Assembly: GCA_049794535.1 (NCBI GenBank)
Contig: JBARCX010000013.1
Location: 1-10,943 of the forward strand
DNA: 10,943 nt
Reading direction: 5' to 3'
Source: JBARCX01 sp049794535
GTDB lineage: Bacteria > Pseudomonadota > Gammaproteobacteria > Xanthomonadales > Rhodanobacteraceae
Part shown: one piece after another, positions 1-5,507 of the stretch
Numbering within the stretch: the stretch's first letter is position 1
How the letters are laid out: every line of letters starts with the position of its first letter
Position numbers and translations under genes: made by a program
The notes under the pieces: model-generated
Told to the model about the DNA's origin: nothing
The model's database searches: none
Seen by the model: only the letters and a program-made list of their open reading frames with translations

Positions 1-1
1 G

Positions 2-1030
2 CATCAAAGTGAGTTCATCAGCGCGGGCTCCATAGACTTTGTGAACCCGTACACTAAGGCAGTGAATGGTCAGCGCAATGTCGCCGCCGTGTATTACCAG
101 ATAGATATTCCGCTCCTGAGCACTTTGTCGTTTAGCCAGTCGGGCCGCTATGACCACTACGGCGACTTTGGCGGCGTATTTTCACCACGCTTTGCCTTGC
201 GCTATCAACCGGTGCAGTCGCTGACCATGTATGCCTCGTATAACGTTGGTTTCCGCGCGCCGACGCTGATCGAACTCGACGAGAAAGGGAGCGTGACGTT
301 CCAGGCGGTCGGCAACCAAAACGTCAATGAGTATTTTGTCGGCAATCCGAACCTGCAGCCCGAGAAAACCAAGAACTACAACATCGGGTTCCAGTTATCG
401 CTGACCAGCACAACGGACTTCGGCTTCGACTGGTACAAGATCAACGTCAGCAATGCGATCAGTCAGGTGAATATCGTGACCGAGGTTGCCGCCAATCCGG
501 GGCAGCCGCTTTATACGCTGCCCTACGCAAACCTTTCCTACCTAAATACGGAAGGCTTCGAAACGACGTTCAAGCAAGCGTTGCCGACGACGATCGGTAC
601 CTTCACGTTGTCGGGTGACTGGGCCTATGTGTGGCACTTCAAAATACCCGATAGCGTCGTCTCCGATTTCGCGGGCAACAATGGTGCGAACGACACGGTG
701 TTCGGTGGGGCTCTCCCGCGCTGGAAGGGTAACACCGACCTGAGCTGGGCCAATAACCACTGGACCACCACGCTGACCTGGCAATACACGGGACCCTATC
801 GGCAGGTGATCAGCCCTGGCTCAACGGCCTCGTCTTACAGCCTGTTCAATCTGTCGGCCAGCTACACCGGCATCAAGCATTGGAAGCTTTACGCGGGCAT
901 CAACAATCTCTTCAACCGTGCGCCGCCATATGACCCGGTATGGACCTTTACCTTCCGTGGTTACTACGACCCGTCGTTGTACGAGTACATCGGCCGTTAC
1001 GCTCAGGTCGGTGCAACGTATACGTTCTGA
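2..1030 (+). CDS. TonB-dependent outer-membrane receptor, C-terminal part (5' end outside window)
   Basis: The reading frame is open from base 2 to a TGA at 1028-1030, so these 342 residues are the C-terminal half of a larger gene. The protein is the beta-barrel part of a TonB-dependent receptor, which imports siderophores, glycans or vitamins across the outer membrane using TonB energy. Visible hallmarks are a barrel strand reading YASYNVGFRAPTLIEL, the NPNLQPEKTKNYNIGF segment, a near-terminal LYAGINNLFNR strand, and a final TYTF ending in the terminal Phe typical of outer-membrane barrels. Aromatic residues alternate in strands throughout. A GTG at 41 is only an internal Val codon, because family homology continues upstream of it. 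The plug domain is outside the window and the ligand cannot be read from the barrel alone. A strong terminator follows at 1057, so this gene ends its transcription unit. Confidence 0.93.
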   Translation, partial: HQSEFISAGSIDFVNPYTKAVNGQRNVAAVYYQIDIPLLSTLSFSQSGRYDHYGDFGGVFSPRFALRYQPVQSLTMYASYNVGFRAPTLIELDEKGSVTFQAVGNQNVNEYFVGNPNLQPEKTKNYNIGFQLSLTSTTDFGFDWYKINVSNAISQVNIVTEVAANPGQPLYTLPYANLSYLNTEGFETTFKQALPTTIGTFTLSGDWAYVWHFKIPDSVVSDFAGNNGANDTVFGGALPRWKGNTDLSWANNHWTTTLTWQYTGPYRQVISPGSTASSYSLFNLSASYTGIKHWKLYAGINNLFNRAPPYDPVWTFTFRGYYDPSLYEYIGRYAQVGATYTF

Positions 1031-1056
1031 TGCGCAGGTCTGCTAGTTAGGAACGA

Positions 1057-1103
1057 GTCGCTTCGGTTGGCCTTGATGGCTGGCCGGAGCGGCTTTCGTT
1101 TCT
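1057..1103 (+). terminator. Rho-independent terminator of the TonB-dependent receptor gene
   Basis: A 16-bp stem pairs 1057-1072 with 1078-1093 around the loop TTGAT. It tolerates several G-U pairs (1058, 1063, 1067, 1068 and 1069) and can extend by A1056-T1094. It is followed by the T-rich run TTTCGTTTCT. It lies 27 bases after the receptor stop. Stem, short loop and T tract together are the classic intrinsic terminator. The G-U pairs would become mismatches on the opposite strand, which fits a + strand transcript. Confidence 0.82.
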
Positions 1104-1341
1104 GGGTTGCGGCGCCTCGTGCTGCGACTAACAAAGGGCGCAGCGAAGCGCGCCGATATGTGGCGGTTTGGTGGAAGGCAAGATGTTGGAATCCAATGCA
1201 CGGTGCTTGCGGTGCTTGACGGACATGGGTCGGATTACGCGGGTGCTGTTCGGCATAGGTATGGCGACAACGGCTACGGCCGCATCAGCATGCATCCCGA
1301 TGTGGGTTTCGACCGTATCTTAGGTACCAGGAGTCCCTACG
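1104..1341. other. Intergenic region without a recognisable gene
   Basis: I find no convincing gene here. One open frame crosses it (from 1107) but runs on into the next gene in the wrong frame and resembles nothing. It should contain the promoter of the DUF255-DoxX operon. A TATCTT hexamer at 1316-1321 could be a -10 box, but no good -35 sits upstream, so I do not call it. The Shine-Dalgarno AGGAG at 1329-1333 belongs to the next gene. Confidence 0.5.
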
Positions 1342-3162
1342 ATGCGTCCATACCTGTGGTATCTCGTTTTCACCGGAGCCTTTCTTTTCGGGCTGAGTCC
1401 CGCGAGAGCGGCCGACCCCATCCATTGGCAACCGTGGAACAAGCAAGTATTCGCGCAGGCTAGGGCGCAGCATCGTTTCGTGTTGCTGGATCTGCAGGCG
1501 GTGTGGTGTCACTGGTGTCATGTGATGGACGACAAGACCTATGCCGATCCAGCCGTTGCCGCACTGATCGGGCAACGCTACATGGCGGTAAGAGTGGATC
1601 AGGATTCGGATCCGGATATGTCCAACCGCTATGGTGACTACGGTTGGCCAGCGACGATCGTGTTCGCAGCCGACGGCAGCGAGATCGTCAAACGCCAAGG
1701 TTATATTCCGCCGGCCAACATGGCTTCGCTTCTGCAAGCGATCATCGATGATCCGTCACCGGGTCCCTCCGTGCATTCTGAGATGCCCGTCATGGCGTCT
1801 CAGGAGGCTGCGCTGAGCGCCAGTGTGCGCCAAGCATTGCTGGATACTTATACAAAGGGCTACGACGAACACTACGGCGGGTGGGGCAGTCTCGACAAAT
1901 ACATCGACACCGATGCGATGGATTACGCACTGTCGCGAGCCCGTGCAGGTCATGCGTCGGACACACGCATGGCGCAGCAGACGTTGATGGCAGCACAATC
2001 GCTCATCGATCCGGTGTGGGGTGGGGTAGACCAGTATTCGGCCAGCGTCGATTGGAAGACCCCGCATTTCGAAAAGATCATGTCGGTGCAAGCCGGTAAT
2101 TTGCGCATCTACAGCCAAGCCTACGCGCAGTGGCGCGACGCACAGGATCTGCAAGCAGCTCGCGCTATCCGCGGATACCTCGATGCGTTCCTGAAAAGTC
2201 CCGATGGCACCTTCTATGTCAGCCAGGACGCGGATTTGAATGCCGCAGTGGATGGTGGCACCTACTATGCGCTGGACAATGTCGCGCGCCGCAAGCTGGG
2301 TATTCCTCGCATCGACACCCATGTTTATGCACGTGAAAACGGGTGGGCGATTCGTGGCCTCACGGCTTATTACGACGCGACGGGAGACGCCAGTGCGTTG
2401 GCGGAGGCCGAACGCGCAGCGAACGTCATCATCGCTCAGCGTAGCCTCCATGGTGGTGGCTTTCGCCATGGAGATCACGACGTGGCTGGACCGTACCTGG
2501 GCGACTCCCTGGCTATGGCCGAAGCCTGCTTGGATCTCTATCTGTCGAGCGGCGAACGCCGTTGGCTGAAGCAAGCCTTGCAGTCGATGGATTTCATTCA
2601 GGCGCATTTCGTAGACACTCAACGAGGTGGCTATTTGACTGCACCGATAGTGGCCGGCGCGCCGGGCGTGCTAAAGACCGACTCGCGTTTGCCCGACGAG
2701 AACGTGAGTCTCGTGCGCGTCGCGATCCTGGCTTCTGCCTATAGCGGAGACCATCACTACCGCGTGATGGCGGAGCAAGCGATGCGCTATCTCGCGGCTT
2801 ACGCTGAGGCTAACCCCGACCGTTTTCTGCCCGGTGTCTTGATAGCGGTCTCCCAGGTGGAGATCACTCCAGTGCATATCACCGTGGTGGGACACAAGGA
2901 TGATCCGGTTGCACAGCGTCTGCATCAGGCAGCGCTGGCTTATTCCGCTGACTTCAAGCAGGTCGATTGGTGGGACAAGCGCGAAGGCGCGCTTCCCAAT
3001 CCCGACGTGACCTACCCGGAGATGTCCAAGGCAGCCGCCTTTATTTGCACGGATAACACCTGCTCGCCGCCGATCTTCGATGCGACGCGGATCGTGCCGA
3101 CGGTGCAGCGAATCACGACATCAAGCGCAGCGGACACGGGCTCGGATACAACTCATGGGTAG
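1342..3162 (+). CDS. Exported DUF255/YyaL-type protein with thioredoxin-fold domain (CHWC)
   Basis: The 606-residue product opens with a signal peptide (hydrophobic residues about 4-18, cleavage near ARA-A at 24), so it acts in the periplasm or envelope. Residues about 27-140 form a thioredoxin-like domain of the DUF255 (Thioredox_DsbH, PF03190) type: WCHWCHVM with C56 and C59 as the redox pair, then a WP pair with the expected cis-proline at P103. The rest resembles the alpha-helical toroid of YyaL/SPATA20 proteins. The family's C-terminal two-cysteine segment (AFICTDNTCSPPIFD) is also present. YyaL itself is usually cytosolic and nearer 680 residues, so this is a shorter, exported relative. 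The start is supported by AGGAG eight bases upstream. The last 8 bases overlap the DoxX gene, so the two are probably co-translated. Thiol-disulfide exchange is inferred from the motif; the true substrate is unknown. Confidence 0.88.
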   Translation: MRPYLWYLVFTGAFLFGLSPARAADPIHWQPWNKQVFAQARAQHRFVLLDLQAVWCHWCHVMDDKTYADPAVAALIGQRYMAVRVDQDSDPDMSNRYGDYGWPATIVFAADGSEIVKRQGYIPPANMASLLQAIIDDPSPGPSVHSEMPVMASQEAALSASVRQALLDTYTKGYDEHYGGWGSLDKYIDTDAMDYALSRARAGHASDTRMAQQTLMAAQSLIDPVWGGVDQYSASVDWKTPHFEKIMSVQAGNLRIYSQAYAQWRDAQDLQAARAIRGYLDAFLKSPDGTFYVSQDADLNAAVDGGTYYALDNVARRKLGIPRIDTHVYARENGWAIRGLTAYYDATGDASALAEAERAANVIIAQRSLHGGGFRHGDHDVAGPYLGDSLAMAEACLDLYLSSGERRWLKQALQSMDFIQAHFVDTQRGGYLTAPIVAGAPGVLKTDSRLPDENVSLVRVAILASAYSGDHHYRVMAEQAMRYLAAYAEANPDRFLPGVLIAVSQVEITPVHITVVGHKDDPVAQRLHQAALAYSADFKQVDWWDKREGALPNPDVTYPEMSKAAAFICTDNTCSPPIFDATRIVPTVQRITTSSAADTGSDTTHG

Positions 3163-3577
3163 TGATAAGCGGTCTGTTCCTTCCTCGTCGTTCGCCGGAC
3201 CCGATCGTTGGCGGATCGCCGCGATTACTTTTGTCTTCCTATGGTTTTCTATCGGTGGTATCGCGCATTTTGCGATCACGTCGACCGAGATGCGGATCGT
3301 TCCGCCGTATATTCCCTGGCCGCGTGCGGCCGTACTGGTAAGTGGCGTATTCGAACTACTGGGGGCGGCGGGACTGCTGTGGCACCGGTCGCGTCAGGTC
3401 GCAGGCTGGGGTCTATTCCTGTTAACCCTTGCAGTGACGCCGTGTCACATTTACATGCTTCAACGTCCGGAGCTCTTTGCCATACCTTATGGGGTACTGG
3501 TTGCCCGTCTGCCGGTACAAGCCGCGTTGCTTGCGGTTATCGCCTGGATTGCAACTGCCTCACGGACTAGTGATTGA
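3155..3577 (+). CDS. DoxX-family integral membrane protein
   Basis: A 140-residue membrane protein with four predicted helices at about residues 20-42, 58-76, 83-101 and 115-135. The segment FSIGGIAHFAITSTEMRIVP, followed by PPYIPWPRAAVLVSGVFELLG, is typical of the DoxX/DoxD-like family. These small inner-membrane proteins are linked to quinone- or thiol-coupled redox reactions. The frame is open 25 codons further upstream to 3080, but that stretch lies inside the DUF255 gene and is basic and non-homologous. The ATG at 3155 is therefore preferred; it overlaps the upstream stop by 8 bases, indicating translational coupling. The only Cys is C97 (TPCHIY), in the third helix. Pairing with an exported thioredoxin-fold protein suggests an envelope redox partner (inference). 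The biochemical role of this DoxX subgroup is not established. Confidence 0.85.
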   Translation: MGSDKRSVPSSSFAGPDRWRIAAITFVFLWFSIGGIAHFAITSTEMRIVPPYIPWPRAAVLVSGVFELLGAAGLLWHRSRQVAGWGLFLLTLAVTPCHIYMLQRPELFAIPYGVLVARLPVQAALLAVIAWIATASRTSD

Positions 3578-3627
3578 CCTGGATGGGTTCTTGCGTTCGC
3601 TTTCGATCCAAAACGGTTATCCACGAC

Positions 3628-3646
3628 ACTCCCGCTGTGAGGGAGT
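3628..3646. promoter_or_regulatory. Perfect 6-bp dyad (ACTCCC-N7-GGGAGT) between doxX and the peroxiredoxin gene
   Basis: ACTCCC at 3628-3633 is perfectly inverted as GGGAGT at 3641-3646 around GCTGTGA. No T run follows, so it is a poor intrinsic terminator. Its 19-base dyad form would suit a regulator's operator (MerR-type operators have this size and layout), or it may be a weak transcription stop for the upstream operon. A second small dyad, CCAGA-CACT-TCTGG, lies at 3673-3686, just ahead of a TATATA at 3689-3694 that could be a -10 box. I see no matching -35. Confidence 0.35.
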
Positions 3647-3731
3647 AAATCTGACCTGTTCGTAGCATCCGTCCAGACACTTCTGGCGTATATACCTTGT
3701 AGTCTTTCAAGTCGCCCCAGGAATCACTGCC

Positions 3732-4277
3732 ATGAAGTCATTGACGAAGTTTGCTGTGCTCACCCTCGTTGGTACCGCTGCTCTGGCGGCGCCAGCCTTC
3801 GCTGCGCTGAAGGAAGGCACGAAGGCGCCCGATTTCTCCGCACCGGCCTATCTCGCCGGTAAACCATTCACCTTCAGGCTTGCTGATGCCTTGAGGCAGG
3901 GCCCGGTGGTGGTCTACTTCTTCCCCGCTGCGCATACGTCGGGCTGCAACATCGAAGCTCACCTGTTCTCGGAAGCCATCGACCAGTTCAAGGCGTTGCA
4001 CGCGACCGTTATCGGCGTAACCGCCGGCCATACCAGCGAGCTGGCGGATTTCTCGAAGGAAACCGAGCACTGCAGCGGCAAGTTCCCGGTCGCTGCCGAC
4101 GAAGGGGCGAAGATCGCGAAGGCATACGACGCCACGCTGCTCCTGAGGCCTGGCTGGTCGGATCGGACCTCCTACGTGATCGCCCCGTCGGGGATAATCA
4201 CGCATGTCTATTCGAGCCTCAGCCCCACCAAGCATGTCCAAGAGACGCTCGATGCCGTCAAGGCGATCGAGAAATAA
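3732..4277 (+). CDS. Exported peroxiredoxin (AhpC/TSA, PrxQ/BCP-like)
   Basis: A 181-residue thiol peroxidase that should reduce hydrogen peroxide or organic hydroperoxides outside the cytoplasm. Residues 1-24 are a clear signal peptide ending AFA. The mature part has the peroxiredoxin start KAPDFSAP and the peroxidatic motif FFPAAHTSGC, with C72 as the attacking cysteine, P65 and T69 in the Px3TxxC pattern, and R145 (DRTSYVIAP) as the likely catalytic Arg. BCP-type enzymes often have a resolving Cys five residues after the first. Here that position is not Cys, but C114 (EHCSGKFPV) lies 42 residues later, in the area where some PrxQ enzymes keep it. AGGAAT at 3719-3724 is a fair ribosome site seven bases before the ATG. 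It follows the DUF255-DoxX operon on the same strand, so those proteins may supply electrons (inference). Confidence 0.9.
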   Translation: MKSLTKFAVLTLVGTAALAAPAFAALKEGTKAPDFSAPAYLAGKPFTFRLADALRQGPVVVYFFPAAHTSGCNIEAHLFSEAIDQFKALHATVIGVTAGHTSELADFSKETEHCSGKFPVAADEGAKIAKAYDATLLLRPGWSDRTSYVIAPSGIITHVYSSLSPTKHVQETLDAVKAIEK

Positions 4278-4298
4278 CCCATAGACGAACCGGCCACC

Positions 4299-4326
4299 GA
4301 TCACACAAGAACGTGTTGTGTTGATC
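4299..4326. terminator. Imperfect dyad after the peroxiredoxin gene, possible weak terminator
   Basis: GATC-ACACAA at 4299-4308 is inverted as TTGTGT-T-GATC at 4316-4326, with a 7-base loop and one bulged T. It begins 22 bases after the peroxiredoxin stop. There is no T tract behind it (ACTACC follows) and the stem is AT-rich, so termination would be weak. An operator role is equally possible. Confidence 0.3.
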
Positions 4327-4336
4327 ACTACCGTCG

Positions 4337-4477
4337 ATGCTTGCATTCGAGGCAATCAGATCATTGAGCGAAGCCCAGCGCCAAAGCGGTGAGTGTATGG
4401 TTTCGATGATGAAACCCATGCGCTCACTGCACCTATCTGCATCCAAGGCCTACCGTGCGTACGTATCCCTTATATGA
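4337..4477 (+). CDS. Possible small ORF (46 aa) coupled to the acyltransferase gene
   Basis: An ATG at 4337 opens a 46-codon frame ending in TGA at 4475-4477. That stop overlaps the preferred ATG of the acyltransferase as ATGA, the standard form of translational coupling. The product starts MLAFEAIRSLSEAQRQSG and ends YRAYVSLI. It is slightly basic and Ser/Met-rich, with no domain I recognise. Against it: no Shine-Dalgarno precedes the ATG, and the third-position GC of about 59 percent (counted by eye) is not strongly coding. Its middle also contains the long hairpin at 4386-4430. It could be a leader peptide, a real small protein, or chance. Internal ATGs at 4397, 4406, 4409 and 4418 are alternative starts. 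Confidence 0.3.
   Translation: MLAFEAIRSLSEAQRQSGECMVSMMKPMRSLHLSASKAYRAYVSLI
4386..4430 (+). promoter_or_regulatory. Long imperfect RNA hairpin in the leader of the acyltransferase gene
   Basis: Bases 4386-4404 can pair with 4411-4430 around the loop GATGAT, giving 19 pairs with one bulged C at 4415. The outer arm is GCGGTGAG against CTCACTGC, the middle TGTATGG against CCATGCG, and the inner TTTC against GAAA. Three pairs are G-U on the + transcript (4388-4428, 4394-4422, 4396-4420), which would be mismatches if the other strand were transcribed. It ends 43 bases before the acyltransferase ATG. No T tract follows, so it is not an ordinary terminator. It may be a regulatory leader structure, a processing site or a REP-like remnant. 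Confidence 0.45.
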
Positions 4478-5328
4478 GTATCCATCTGGCGCGCCATAAA
4501 CCTAATGCCTTCTCAGCCTCGTTAGGCGCCGGAATAAAGGTTGCCGCGATGCTGCTGGCGACTGCGGTAATGATGCCTGTGCAGTGGGTGGTGATGCGCT
4601 TCAGCCGCGGACAGATGGCTTTTGTGCTGCCACGTCTGTGGTTTGGCTGTCTGCGACGGGCGCTGAAAATTCAAGCCGAGGTGGTCGGCACGCCACGTGA
4701 CGGTGGCGGTACGGTATTCGTCGGCAACCATGTTTCGCATTATGACATCGTGCTGCTGGGTAGCCTTTTGCGCGCGCGCTTTATAGCCAAAGACGACATG
4801 GAGCGCTGGCCCGGCATGCGCTTTGTCGGCGAGCTGGGGCAGACGCTATTCATCAGCCGCCGCCGACGGGACGCAGCCAGCGTGGCTGCAGCCCTTGCCG
4901 CGCAAATACGTCCAAACCATAACCTAGTGCTGTTCGCCGAAGGCACCACGTCGTCAGGTGAGCGGGTAGCACCGTTCAAGTCGAGCCTGTTCTCGCTGTT
5001 TCTAGATCAACAAGCAACGGGCCATACATGGACGCTGCAGCCATTTACCCTGGACATCCGCTCTGTCGACGGATGCGCGTTGTCGGCAGGGGGCAATCGC
5101 GACAGCTATGCTTTTCACAGCGATATGGAGGCTGGCGCGCACGTGAAACGATTTCTGCGCTTGTCGGGCGCGGTGGTGCGGGTGGTATTCCATCAACCGA
5201 TAACTATTCTGCCCGGCTCGGATCGAAAGGTGCTGGCGGCACGACTGCATGACATCGTGGCGTCGGGGCTTTCTTCTTGTCATCCCGCGCCCTGCGCTAC
5301 GCGTGGCGTATACGTGCAGCCTGAGTAA
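4474..5328 (+). CDS. PlsC-family acyltransferase (1-acylglycerol-3-phosphate or lyso-ornithine-lipid type)
   Basis: A 284-residue membrane-associated acyltransferase that transfers an acyl chain to a lysolipid. A hydrophobic segment lies at about 18-42. Family blocks follow in order: NHVSHYD (H86 to D91, the HX4D catalytic motif), LFISRRRR (about 125-132), LFAEGTTSSG (E156-G157-T158, a variant of FPEGTRS) and LQPFTLDI (P190). The EGTTSSG...PFKSSLF form recalls lyso-ornithine-lipid acyltransferases (OlsA type) as well as PlsC, so the acceptor is uncertain. Two starts are possible. GTG 4393 would add 27 residues but falls inside the 4386-4430 hairpin, and its extra segment looks unlike the family. 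ATG 4474 overlaps a small upstream ORF as ATGA and is preferred, although neither has a good ribosome site. The last 20 or so residues are non-conserved. Confidence 0.85.
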   Translation: MSIHLARHKPNAFSASLGAGIKVAAMLLATAVMMPVQWVVMRFSRGQMAFVLPRLWFGCLRRALKIQAEVVGTPRDGGGTVFVGNHVSHYDIVLLGSLLRARFIAKDDMERWPGMRFVGELGQTLFISRRRRDAASVAAALAAQIRPNHNLVLFAEGTTSSGERVAPFKSSLFSLFLDQQATGHTWTLQPFTLDIRSVDGCALSAGGNRDSYAFHSDMEAGAHVKRFLRLSGAVVRVVFHQPITILPGSDRKVLAARLHDIVASGLSSCHPAPCATRGVYVQPE

Positions 5329-5356
5329 TATCGACAAGGTTCTACCCTACTTCAGT

Positions 5357-5435
5357 CGATTGAGTTGGGGTTCTATGGGCATGAATTCCTCCATTTCGCC
5401 TAGCGACCGCTTTCAACTGCGGACTCAATCGGTCG
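5357..5435. promoter_or_regulatory. Competing inverted repeats ahead of the MocR-type regulator gene
   Basis: CGATTGAGT at 5357-5365 is perfectly inverted as ACTCAATCG at 5423-5431. Inside that span CGACCG (5404-5409) is inverted as CGGTCG (5430-5435), and CCGC (5407-5410) as GCGG (5419-5422). The pairings share bases and cannot all form together. They sit 73 to 151 bases before the GTG of the regulator. They may be operator half-sites for this self-regulating type of protein, an attenuator-like leader, or a stop signal for the acyltransferase gene. No T tract is present. Confidence 0.3.
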
Positions 5436-5507
5436 TTTCCACACAAGACATCAGACATCGATAGCTTCTTCATGGCTTCGCGCTATTGAGACACTTCGGA
5501 GTAAAAA

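Noticed and set aside
41..1030. GTG at 41 as the start of the TonB-dependent receptor
   Set aside because: The same frame is open to the left edge and continues receptor-like sequence, and a full receptor needs a plug domain. The GTG is an internal Val codon.
1756..2622. 288-codon minus-strand frame inside the DUF255 gene
   Set aside because: It lies entirely antisense to a well-supported gene, shows no family motifs, and its residue composition (Arg, His, Cys-rich) is typical of a shadow frame.
3080..3154. Upstream extension of the DoxX gene to 3080
   Set aside because: The extra 25 residues are basic, lie inside the DUF255 gene, and are not typical of DoxX proteins. ATG 3155 gives a normal length and coupling.
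3738..4355. 205-codon minus-strand frame opposite the peroxiredoxin gene
   Set aside because: It is antisense to a clear peroxiredoxin with signal peptide and active-site motifs, and has no recognisable domain.
4393..4473. GTG 4393 as the acyltransferase start
   Set aside because: It falls inside a long hairpin, has no ribosome site, and adds residues unlike family N-termini. ATG 4474 is preferred, though not proven.
5375..5464. 29-codon ORF between the acyltransferase and MocR genes
   Set aside because: It has no convincing ribosome site, no recognisable features and no coupling to the next start, so it looks like chance.
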